Below are positions 52,641-61,613 of a stretch of 64,000 nucleotides of DNA, one piece after another (within the stretch, counting starts at the first letter, position 1; every line of letters starts with the position of its first letter). The DNA comes from Anthracocystis setariae (taxonomy: Eukaryota; Basidiomycota; Ustilaginomycetes; Ustilaginales; Ustilaginaceae). A program made the translations under genes and the position numbers. The stretch spans positions 372,001 through 436,000 of the forward strand of contig CAKMXJ010000037.1 of the NCBI GenBank assembly GCA_928724745.1, read 5' to 3'. Below the pieces are notes generated by a model. The model was not told where the DNA came from, searched no databases, and worked only from the letters and a program-made list of their open reading frames with translations.

Positions 52641-53037
52641 ATGGCGGCTAGGGCTAAAGCTCGGTAAGCTTCCTCCTGCCGCTCAATGCCTGCACAGTCG
52701 GGTGACTTGAGGTCCCGACATGCACCAAGACTGAGCTTCTGACGAGTACTGCTGTCCTTTTTTTTTCCACCTTACGCTCTCTTGCGACGATAGCGTGGTC
52801 ATCGCGAGACTCGTCTCGACAGCAGGTACCGGGTACATTTACACAACCCGAAGGATTCGTGTCGCTGAAAAACTCAGCATGATGAAGTACGACCCGAAAG
52901 GTGAGTCCAGCAGAGCAAGAAAACTCATACGACTCCTCTCTGTCTCAGCGCACTAATATCTGATCCTTTTCTCTGACTGCTTCTCATCGACAGTACGAAA
53001 GCACGTCCTCTTCAAGGAAACAAAAGGATCAAAATAA
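52641..53037 (+). CDS. MRPL39: Mitochondrial large ribosomal subunit protein bL33m
   Basis: Three short exons (52641-52663, 52794-52900, 52994-53037) give a 57-residue basic protein: MAARAKARVVIARLVSTAGT, then GYIYTTRRIR, then MMKYDPKVRKHVLFKETKGS. Introns have GTAAGC/GATAG and GTGAGT/GACAG ends. The STAGTGY start block and the KYDP-x-x-KKHVLF-type end are the L33 signature, including the eukaryotic mitochondrial version that lacks zinc ligands. It is a component of the mitoribosomal large subunit. The protein itself is basic, and no separate presequence is apparent. It is convergent with the minus-strand gene at 53207. Confidence 0.9.
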
Positions 53038-53206
53038 CCTCGCACACTCAGCATATCATCTCACTGCAATCGACTTGCTGCATTCTCAGCCCACACTCAA
53101 CAATCACGATCTTGTCCACTTTCGGACCTGGGGAACGCACTCTGATCTCACGCGGCTTGGATCACGCTCTGTTTGATGATGCGATTTTGCGCACAAAGTT
53201 ACAGGC

Positions 53207-55477
53207 TCAAAGGCTGTCAAAGAAGAGGAGATCATCGGCAGTCAGACCGTTACCACTGCTCCCGTTCGCTGGCGCGTTCGCTGTCGTCGTCGATGGCACC
53301 TTGCCAGCGTTTGCGTTTGCGTTCGCAGTCGGCTGAGGCGGAGGTGCATCGGAAAAGAAATCAGCGAAAGGATCCGCTCGCGACGGTGCTTGTGACACGG
53401 AGCTGACCATCCTCGGCGAAGCGTTGTTGGCGCGCGGCGGTGGCGCGATGGAGACTCTCTTGTTTTGAGCATGAGGCGGGGGTTGCAGAGGCGAAGTGGC
53501 GCTGTTCCTGGCGATGCTATCGGCTCTTCTGAGGTTAGTGTTGATGGTCATCATCCCACCTTCGCCGCTCATGCGGTTCGCAGATAGACTGAGTCGAGGT
53601 GACGAGGTGGCTGTAACGCTCGCATTCGCCGGCGCAGCAGGGCCGAAAAGGCTATCGAATGGATCCGCGGCTTGTGTTGATGCCGGCGCACTTGGTTTTG
53701 CTGGAACAGGAGGTCGAGTCCCGGTGTCTTGGAAGCTGGCGAGAGAGTCATCTGCTTCCTCATCGTAACGATACGGTCCTGTCCGGCTGTCCGTGCTGTC
53801 GTGTTCCTCCAGCCAGTCCAGTTCAGCGGTCTGGGTGCTAGACGAGGCCCAACTGGGATTGACTTTATTTGACGAGGTCTTGAAAATGCCGCTATTCCTC
53901 CATCTGCTCAGCAGTCCTGGACCCTTAGCCGGCGCGGTACTTGCAGTACTTGCAGAAGGTGCAGAAGTCGCCGTTAATTCTGGTGCGGCAGCCGGCGTGT
54001 CAAGAGCCATGAGATCCGGACCAGTAGGGTCATCTGAATATCGAGCTTCCGAATTATCTCGGTACGCCTCGAATTGCATGGCTGCTGGCACAGCGGGTGA
54101 TTCTTGTCGATTCGGCGGTGTCGAGCTTCTCTCCGAGCTGGTTCGACTCCTTTCAGCTTCTGTTGTACCGACTGTGCCGCCTGCGCTTGCCTGCCGACCC
54201 TTGAAAAAGGATGCGAGAAAGCTAGGTGCCGATGTAGACCGTGTGTCGCTATTTGACGTCTGTATCCACCCAGGACCGAAGGAAGTGGTGGAAGAGCTCG
54301 TCGTCACTGTTGAAGGGGTCTTTCCGAGTGAGCCGATCTCCCCGTCTGCAGGATGACCATCTGGTAGCCAGTCGGGCTTGGTGACCAACCGAGCTCCCCT
54401 TTGCCACGAGGCAGAGTTGTCGAATGATGCTAGCTTGGGACCCCTGTTCTCAGTTTTGACGATCGAGCCTCGCACCTGTTGGAGTGTTGCCGGACTTGCT
54501 TGCATGATATCCGAACGCAGAGCGCCATTAGACGACACGAGTGCGGATGGCGGTGTCTGGAGATGGCTTAATTTGTCGCGAATGGTGCCTTGGCTGCCGA
54601 AGAGGTCTGTCCATCCCGTGCCGCTCTTACTAGGGTCAACAAAGCTCGCCTGTGTCTCTGTCTCCGAATTAATGCTTGAGATAAGCTTACGAGCGTCGAC
54701 CTTGAGCTTGTCGATCTCTTCTCGATCGAGGCGACGAGCTTTTTCTTCACGAGACGAGGCTTCAGCCGCCCACACGTCCAAATTGGTGGTAGTCTCTTCT
54801 GCTTCGACCGTTGCGTCCGCCTCTGTCTCGGGGCTGTCTTTGTCCAAACTTGAGATTCCATGGGAGCCAAGATGGATCGAAGAGTATTGCGTTCCGAGTT
54901 CGTCTGTGCTGTCGAAAGTTGAAGCGCCAGCGCCCCAATCGGAGACGAGTGCATCTGGCTCCGAAGTTGTGAAAGCTGGTGCAGAGAATGATGGGTCTGC
55001 GCCCCAGGTTGAGGAAGCATCAGTCGCCCAAGGATCTTCTGATGATATTGATTTCTTTTGGGTGACAGTGCGATGTGGCTGCGTCGGGGGTAGCTGCAGT
55101 GTTGCTTGCAAAGGCGAAGTTGTTTGTTCAGGGCGTGCTTCAGGGAATGCGCTTAAAGAGAGATGCTGCCAAGCCGGGGATGGTAGGGGATGAGCTGGAA
55201 ATGCTGAAGACGGAGGCGAAGCCGGAATGTCGGCTGCACTCGTACTGACAGCACTGGCTAGTTTGTTACTGTCGGGGAAGGCAGCAGGTTCTTGATCGGG
55301 CGGAGCAACATCAGCTGACCATGGATCGGACGCATCGAATGAGTTGAGCGACGAGATTGGCAAAGGAGCCGACAACTTTGATGCGCTGGCATCAGCTACT
55401 TCTGTTTTGGTAGGGATGGGAGGCACAGGTGCAGCTGTAGCATCATCGTCGTTCCATGGGCTCGACCAAGCATCCAT
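53207..55477 (-). CDS. Disordered protein with DPF/DPW and clathrin-box-like motifs
   Basis: A 756-residue protein of low complexity with no enzyme domain. It carries repeated short acidic motifs typical of endocytic adaptors: DPWSAD, DPWATD, DPFDSLF and DPFADFF. The last residues (DDLLFFDSL) fit a clathrin-box pattern (L-hydrophobic-x-hydrophobic-acidic). A short charged helical stretch near residue 245 (SREEKARRLDREEIDKLKVD) and a conserved-looking WTDLFGSQGTIRDKL block follow. A basic, W-containing middle part (KPDWLPDGHP) is also present. I cannot name the family. A role in clathrin-linked trafficking is inferred from motifs only. The ATG at 55477 (MDAWSSPWNDDD) is chosen over the open frame upstream because acidic, motif-like sequence starts there. 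The expected usual length is unknown. Confidence 0.7.
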   Translation of the reverse strand: MDAWSSPWNDDDATAAPVPPIPTKTEVADASASKLSAPLPISSLNSFDASDPWSADVAPPDQEPAAFPDSNKLASAVSTSAADIPASPPSSAFPAHPLPSPAWQHLSLSAFPEARPEQTTSPLQATLQLPPTQPHRTVTQKKSISSEDPWATDASSTWGADPSFSAPAFTTSEPDALVSDWGAGASTFDSTDELGTQYSSIHLGSHGISSLDKDSPETEADATVEAEETTTNLDVWAAEASSREEKARRLDREEIDKLKVDARKLISSINSETETQASFVDPSKSGTGWTDLFGSQGTIRDKLSHLQTPPSALVSSNGALRSDIMQASPATLQQVRGSIVKTENRGPKLASFDNSASWQRGARLVTKPDWLPDGHPADGEIGSLGKTPSTVTTSSSTTSFGPGWIQTSNSDTRSTSAPSFLASFFKGRQASAGGTVGTTEAERSRTSSERSSTPPNRQESPAVPAAMQFEAYRDNSEARYSDDPTGPDLMALDTPAAAPELTATSAPSASTASTAPAKGPGLLSRWRNSGIFKTSSNKVNPSWASSSTQTAELDWLEEHDSTDSRTGPYRYDEEADDSLASFQDTGTRPPVPAKPSAPASTQAADPFDSLFGPAAPANASVTATSSPRLSLSANRMSGEGGMMTINTNLRRADSIARNSATSPLQPPPHAQNKRVSIAPPPRANNASPRMVSSVSQAPSRADPFADFFSDAPPPQPTANANANAGKVPSTTTANAPANGSSGNGLTADDLLFFDSL

Positions 55478-55829
55478 TTTGTCAAGCTTTGGAGTTGCCG
55501 ACTCGGCTATCGTTAAGGTGACACACGATCGACGGTCTAGTTGATTTGGATGGAGGAAAGCATGGTTGACTGATTGCTTGTCCGGAGATGGTATCGAGTG
55601 GTGAGATGAAAAGATGTCAAGAGGTTCGTGTCGGCAAGTGTGACAAGAAGCAACCCAACAGGAAATCACATATCAGAGTTATGCGGACTCGACAAATTCA
55701 CGCTGTGACGCAGCAAACCGCCCACGTCGAAATAAATGAATGCGCTCACATACCAACACTTGCTCTTGTCCTCCATGACCATGATCATGATGCGACAATA
55801 CGATATCATGTCATACTAGACGAGATCGG
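55478..55829. promoter_or_regulatory. Divergent intergenic region
   Basis: A 352-base interval between the DPF/DPW protein gene and the plus-strand gene at 55830. No gene was seen. Confidence 0.4.
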
Positions 55830-56518
55830 ATGGTCCAACTCAGAGCATTCGCAGAGGCGCTAGGCTGTTCTCCGGAAGAGCTTCAGATCAAGGATCTCAT
55901 CGGTCAAGTGGAGGGCGCAGATGCTGCATCCAGCTTTGCGCAACCGGACATCAAGTCATACCCGGACGTCGTCTACCACAACTACAGAGCTTTGGGTCTC
56001 AGTCTACAATGTGAGTCACATGAGAACAGTACAGTACAGACAAACATGAATGAATCCCTTAAGCTGATCCATGATATCTCGCGTCCGTCACAGATGAAGC
56101 TATTGGAACTGGCAAAGATGCCTCCAAGGTGTCTGCGCATCAACTACGCTTAGCTGCGATCGACATCTACTCCGGACAACAAGACAAGCAATGGACCTGC
56201 TTTCCGTCGCTTCCATTGCAGGTAGAAGCAACACAAGAAAGCGCTGAACCAATCAAGATTCCCATCTCACGCCACTCTACCGGCAAAGATCTCGTCAGCA
56301 TACTCGGCGAACCCCAACGCAAGGGCGGCGGCGCCTCAGGCAGATCCGGCCCTGCAGCTTGGATGGAGTGGACCATCAAGGTCAAAAATCTTAGCTCAAG
56401 CAACGTCACAGACATCAAGCTCCAGATTGAACTGTCAGGTGCTTCAGCGAGGGGCCCGGATCGATGGAACCCGGAACGTGCAGGTGGTTGCACCTGGCAA
56501 GTCATAACCATAAGCTAG
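55830..56518 (+). CDS. Conserved fungal hypothetical protein
   Basis: Two exons (55830-56010 and 56094-56518), with donor GTGAGT and acceptor CACAG, encode 201 residues. The frame joins YHNYRALGLSLQ in exon 1 to YEAIGTGKDASKVS in exon 2. Other blocks are LAAIDIYSGQQDKQWTCFPS, HSTGKDLVSILGEPQRKGGG and a WMEWTIKV strand near the end. I recall this layout (YHNY..LGLSLQF, then GK..V..LGEP.RKGGG) from uncharacterised fungal proteins, but I know no function. It is probably a globular beta-rich protein, with no membrane segment. It converges on the ABC transporter gene 86 bases away. Confidence 0.72.
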
Positions 56519-56604
56519 CACCCTTAGCCGCAGTCCAGCTGGAATGAAAAAAGGTTAAAGGTTGTGTATTGTTATGAGCTTGCCTTGATGATTGTCAGCT
56601 ACAC

Positions 56605-59070
56605 CTAGTTCTTGCTGAACGAGAGCTCCTTTTGAATCTCGCCAATGCGCGTCTTCCAACCCTCGACCTCGGCCATCTTCTTCTCAAGGTCCTCGATTTC
56701 GTTTTCCATGCTCAACTGCTCCGTCTCGGCGCCGATGAAGTCGGTCTCCCATGCACCACTCTCTCCCGTCAATCGCAGCAGCACCTCGTGGTACTTGAAC
56801 AGCGATGGCCTATGCGAGATGGTGATCAGCGTGATACCGAGCTCCTTGGCCTTGGCGTACATCAAACCTTCGACGTCGGTAGAAACGGCACTGGTGCATT
56901 CGTCCAGGATACCGAATTGAGGACGGTGGTAGAGCAGACGCGCCATGCCCATTCGTTGCTTTTCACCACCGGACAAAACATCCTTCCACTCCTTGCGTGT
57001 CTCCCAACCACCTTCTCGGCTGGGCAGGTAGGCAAGGTGGACATCCTCCAGAATGGCGAGCAAGTCTTCGTCCGTCTTGCCGCTCGCGACGTGCTCTGGA
57101 TAGGTGAACGGGTAGATGACCTGCTCGCGCAGACTGCCAACAGACAGGTAGGGTCGCTGTGGGAGGAACATGATGTCCTGAATCGAAGGTCGGTCAAGAC
57201 GGCCTTGGAAGACGGGCCAGAGTCCAGCCACCACTCGAGCAACCGCGGTCTTGCCGACGCCGTTGGGGCCAGTGATGAGAATGTGCTCGCCTGGTTTGAC
57301 TTGAAGAGTGAGATCCTTGACAAGCTCCTCACCTCCGCGCTCCAAACCTGGTGCTGGTGCAACGATGGGAACTTTGTCAAACGCGACTGAATCCGAACCG
57401 ATGACGACTTGGCCCTGGATGTGGCCGAGGTCATAGAAGGGCTGATCTGCGGCGAGATCAATGGGTCGGGGCATGGACTGGTACTGCTCCTTGTTGAGCA
57501 AGTGCAGCGTTGAAATGAGCGTGTAGACACGGCTAGTGTAACCCGCCAGCTCTGCGAGTTCCTTGTAACTGTACATGAGTCGGCTTCCGGCATCGGCAAG
57601 TGACAGCAGCAGACGGCGATTCGAGATGTAAGACTCGGTCTTGGATGCGACTGTGCTATCCACCTTGGGCGCTGGTGATGTATCCTCGAGGGCCTCGGAT
57701 GCAGGCTTCTTCTGACCAAAGAGGAATGGTGCTGCGATGATGACGTATCCGGCAGCGGACCAAGCATATTTGAGGACAAAGTCTTCGGTCATGTTGAATG
57801 CCACGCGGATCTTGAAAATGCTGTTGATGTGACGAACAAGGCGAATGTAGGCTCGGTTGAGAATGCCAGCCTCGATGGAGGCACCGTTGTAGAAGGCAAT
57901 CTCTTCGGCGTTTGTGATGAGTCTGCTGTGCGCTGCGCGGAAGTCGCCTTCGAGCTTGGCTTCGATGGCAGCGAGCTTGCCGAAAGCGGGAGTGACCTGT
58001 CGCAAGATCCAGCCGGTGAAAATGTAGTTTGTGAACAGACCAAGCACGCCGGAAGGGCCGAGGGATCGACTGAGAGCGTAGTTGAAAATGATGAGGTCGA
58101 GGACAGGCTTGGAGACGTTCGAATAGAGGGCTGCGAGCGTGTCGCAGAAACGAGCGACGTCGGTTGTGATGTACTGATCGGCGGCGTCGAGACGACCGTC
58201 GAGGTTGATGATGCGGTAGAAGTTTGCCTTGTCATTGAGATAAAGATCGTGGACGTACCTGGTGAGGCGCGTGCGGAAGCCAATGGCGAGTTTTGACTGA
58301 AGGTAGCGGATCATCGAGTTGGTGTAGGTGGAAGGGATGCCTAGGAGGAACCAGAGACCCAGACCCCTGAGGAAACCGCGAGCGTTTGCCGAAACAAGAT
58401 CACGAACGATCATACCGTCGAGGCGGGCGACAAGCATGGAAAGATAGGTTCGTAGAATGAGGAAGGAGGTGTGAAGGGCAAAGATGAAGACTTCCTTGCT
58501 GTTCTTGCGCGGGATGAGGATGCGAAAGATGGCCTTGAGCTGTCGGAAGAACTCTTTGTTGACACCGACTTTCTTGGCGGTAGCAGCGGCGGCTCCGCCC
58601 TCTGCGCGCATGGCTTTGGCATCTTGAATCTGAGATTGTCTTTGATCTTGGGCGCTCAATTGTTTGTTCTTGGCGCCGGTTGCAGCTGCATCGGATACAG
58701 GTGGAAGTTTGCGGAAAACTGCATAGTCTGCGTCGAAGGTGGATTGTTTTGTTGGCTTGACGGGAACTTTGGATACATGGCCTCGATTAGGAACAAGGAG
58801 TTGGCGTGAACCATCCGGGTTTTGGATGTAGACCTGCTTCAAGGCATCGGCGACGTCGAGTTCCGGGTGTTTGGAGTGGTCGCGAGTGAGTTTGGCGAGA
58901 TTACGGTGGTGAAGCAGCTGTGAGAGATTCCTGCGTAGGGAGAAGAGGGCGAGGAGGGCTATCAGGGCGATGGCTTGTTTACGCCTTTGCTTTGGATCCA
59001 AAAGACGAGCGAACCAGCCCGCGGAATGGGCGACGACGGTGTCTTGACCAAGTTTGGACTGGACCGCCAT
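56605..59070 (-). CDS. Peroxisomal ABC half transporter, ABCD/ALDP family
   Basis: An 821-residue half transporter. The N terminus has a hydrophobic segment (about 32-46) and a charged loop. A membrane domain spans about 185-475 and contains the ABCD EAA-like motif NAEEIAFYNGASIEAG. The nucleotide-binding domain is complete: Walker A GPNGVGKT (about 600), Q-loop FLPQRPYLSVGSLREQVIYP, signature LSGGEKQRMGMARL (about 698), Walker B FGILDECTSAVS and switch ISHRPSLF. A C-terminal coiled coil follows (ENEIEDLEKKMAEVEGWKTR). Members import very-long-chain acyl-CoA into peroxisomes as Pxa1-Pxa2 dimers for beta-oxidation. Which of the two this is cannot be decided here. The ATG at 59070 is the first in frame. 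There is a single exon. Confidence 0.94.
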   Translation of the reverse strand: MAVQSKLGQDTVVAHSAGWFARLLDPKQRRKQAIALIALLALFSLRRNLSQLLHHRNLAKLTRDHSKHPELDVADALKQVYIQNPDGSRQLLVPNRGHVSKVPVKPTKQSTFDADYAVFRKLPPVSDAAATGAKNKQLSAQDQRQSQIQDAKAMRAEGGAAAATAKKVGVNKEFFRQLKAIFRILIPRKNSKEVFIFALHTSFLILRTYLSMLVARLDGMIVRDLVSANARGFLRGLGLWFLLGIPSTYTNSMIRYLQSKLAIGFRTRLTRYVHDLYLNDKANFYRIINLDGRLDAADQYITTDVARFCDTLAALYSNVSKPVLDLIIFNYALSRSLGPSGVLGLFTNYIFTGWILRQVTPAFGKLAAIEAKLEGDFRAAHSRLITNAEEIAFYNGASIEAGILNRAYIRLVRHINSIFKIRVAFNMTEDFVLKYAWSAAGYVIIAAPFLFGQKKPASEALEDTSPAPKVDSTVASKTESYISNRRLLLSLADAGSRLMYSYKELAELAGYTSRVYTLISTLHLLNKEQYQSMPRPIDLAADQPFYDLGHIQGQVVIGSDSVAFDKVPIVAPAPGLERGGEELVKDLTLQVKPGEHILITGPNGVGKTAVARVVAGLWPVFQGRLDRPSIQDIMFLPQRPYLSVGSLREQVIYPFTYPEHVASGKTDEDLLAILEDVHLAYLPSREGGWETRKEWKDVLSGGEKQRMGMARLLYHRPQFGILDECTSAVSTDVEGLMYAKAKELGITLITISHRPSLFKYHEVLLRLTGESGAWETDFIGAETEQLSMENEIEDLEKKMAEVEGWKTRIGEIQKELSFSKN

Positions 59071-59655
59071 GTTGTGGTGTACGATGGCGACACGGATGCA
59101 ATATCGCGGGGTGAGCGCCGACAGATTTGGTCCAGATCGAGATCAAGATCAAGGTGTTGGATGGCGGTGCTGCTATCCGGAGGTGAAGAACGATCCGATC
59201 CAATGCAAAGAGCAAGGTGAGAAGGGGAGGAAAGGGTTGACTGGATGTCGGGAACCGGTAATTGCAAAAAAAGCGGGTTGTGGGCTGCGGGCTGAGAGCT
59301 GCGGGTGTGGATCGAGTAGGAATTGACTGACACATGAGACGCCAAAAAGTGAGCAGCATTCATTCACACGGCAAATTCATATACTCTCCGTACAGCAACC
59401 GAGTGAGAGCCTGCAGTCAGCTACAGAGTAGGCACAATCAAAGCGCTTCGCTTTCACGCAACGTCTGCTATCTCGCCTCGATGAATCCAACCGCGCGCAT
59501 TCTATTCCAAGTTATTCGATCACCGATAATTACACAGATCGGCAGCCTAGTACTTTTTTTTTTAATTGGTGATGGCGATCTAACATTGACGCTGTAATTT
59601 TCGAAGAGTCAGCTAGCTGGATGTGGGCAACGACAGTAACTGGCTTGGCGTGCTA
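59071..59655. other. Upstream region of the ABC transporter gene
   Basis: It includes an imperfect GATCAAGATC/CTGCGGGCTG tract. No gene was seen. It ends at the TA that flanks the non-autonomous transposon. Confidence 0.45.
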
Positions 59656-60315
59656 CAGTACAGTACCTGTTCATAAGTTTCCGCACGGTCGCGTTTTTGG
59701 AATTTTGTGTAACATGAAATTATGCACACTCTTTTGCTCATCAATTCTCAATTCTCAGCTGCTTGTTACTCTTGCTTGATTGCATGGATTGATAGTGTGT
59801 TGGGACCAGTATCAGTGGCTGTGAGCTGACATTGTTTGAATGGCTGAGTGGCCTTCTGTGCTTGATCAAGTAGTGCCTAACCAGTTTTGCTGCAAGCTGT
59901 CAACTGAGCTAAAATCAAGGAAAAAAGTTAGCTGTCTCTCAAAGCCGTGTCCACAGCATTGATGATGTCTTGATGTTTGCTCTGGTGAGGGTAGGCTTGA
60001 ATCAAGCTGACCACCAAAGCAGTTGTCAAGATCAACAGCAATTCAGAGTTGCAAGCCATGAAGTGTCAGACAGTGTTGGTCAAATCTCTTAACAAGCATG
60101 CTTCCTTTTTGTTGCTAGCAAGCTGTATTGTACCTATGTACTACCACCTGAGCTTCATGAGCAATGAACATTCCTATGCTGAGCATCAAGCTAGCTAGCT
60201 GGTATGGTCTTTAGATTGCTGTATAATGTTGAACACCATCAAATTTATTCACAATCATGAAGAGGAATTTGAAAATTGAAAATCGTGCGGATACTTTTTG
60301 ACACATGCTGTACTG
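59656..60315. mobile_element. Non-autonomous Tc1-related element, 660 bases
   Basis: The left end CAGTACAGTACCTGTTCAT is preceded by TA. The right end is the diverged inverted form (GTGCGGATACTTTTTGACAC, then ATGCTGTACTG). The outer 15 bases and the CCGCACG block match the intact element at 11948-13299, but the interior does not and has no transposase. The right 290 bases are a close copy of positions 1-291. Confidence 0.8.
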
Positions 60316-61613
60316 TTCGGCTCAAGCTAATTATTGCGGTGCAAGGCTTGATCGCGGAAGTCCGAGCCATCTCGCAGACAAAGGAAAGGGAAAATGCAGT
60401 GAAATACTGTACAGCGCCGTACAACTGCATTGGGTTGGCGACAGCAAGTGGGCACAAAATCCTGTTGTAAAGTACAGTACAGTACAGTACAGTACTGCAC
60501 AATTGAGATATGCAATCAGGATATGCACTCATTGATTTCATCGTGGCTGTGCGGCGTTGCAACCAACAAGAAAAGGAACCCATCATTTAACGACGCCCTT
60601 GCATGCAATACAGTGCAACACTGTTAGGCTTCCAATGCGGCAAGGGAAGTGTCTTTATCATGTATAAGAATGAGAGACCGTTTAAGATGGATTCCATGAA
60701 CACTGCCAAAGCAAATCCAATGCAACGCAATGGAAAGGCTCACCAGGGGTGAACTAAAAGCCAAGCTAGTAAGTAGTGTGCAACATGAAAACTAGATGGA
60801 TGGTCAAAAGCAGACCAAATTCGAGCCCCGAACGCTGAAATTCGAGGGCGAGACCAGCGGGCTGTGTGCAGTCAGTCGGAAATGGTTGGGTGTTGCTGCG
60901 GTTTTTTTGCACAGTCTCGTCATGATGCGCCTCGCATCGCAACTCACAACTGTTGAGTCGGCTTCTATGGCTGTGATACCCGCGGAAGTGGAAAGTCGAA
61001 AATGAGTGATTTGACCACCGCTGTCCAATAGTGTACAATATACTGTACTGTACTATGGAATTTAGATTTTTAGATTTGATTTGTTTTCTTTTCTTTTTTT
61101 CTTTTTGATGCTAGCCGCCAGAAGAGTGGTGAGTTGACGGATCTGAAACACCAAAGAAAGGAGTTGTTGGTCTCACAAGTTCCATCCACGTCTTGTTTGT
61201 CCAACAGAGTAGTACAGTGACCCTTTCGTTGCCGTTGCTGGTGCTGGTGCTGGTGCTGGTGCTGGTGCCGTTATTGCTGCCGTTATTGCTGCCGCTTGCC
61301 GGATGCATTCTCTCGTTCGAGCCCCTCAATCGAATTGCATCCAATTCTCGCTTCCTTCTTGCTCCTCGTCCAGCCTCCTCCTCACCTTTCCATTGAACCA
61401 TTTTCTCCCTGCGCTATCATCTACTCCATCCTCTCCAAATCCTTGATCGCACTTATCATCATCATCATCATCATCATCATCATCTCTCTCTGTCCACCAC
61501 CATCAGCTGCGCATCCATCGCCCAGTACACAGTGTCTACCGCCTTCGCCCTGGATCGGTTGCACTTGTCACATTTTCCTTCCCTCTTGCTAGAACCCCCC
61601 AACACCTCTCGAC
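60316..61613. other. Gene-free upstream region of the CAF120-like gene
   Basis: It holds several simple repeats: a pentanucleotide ACAGT run (about 60473-60505), a GGTGCT run (about 61236-61268), an ATC run (about 61455-61485) and pyrimidine-rich sequence before the ATG. Short frames are not supported. Confidence 0.5.
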
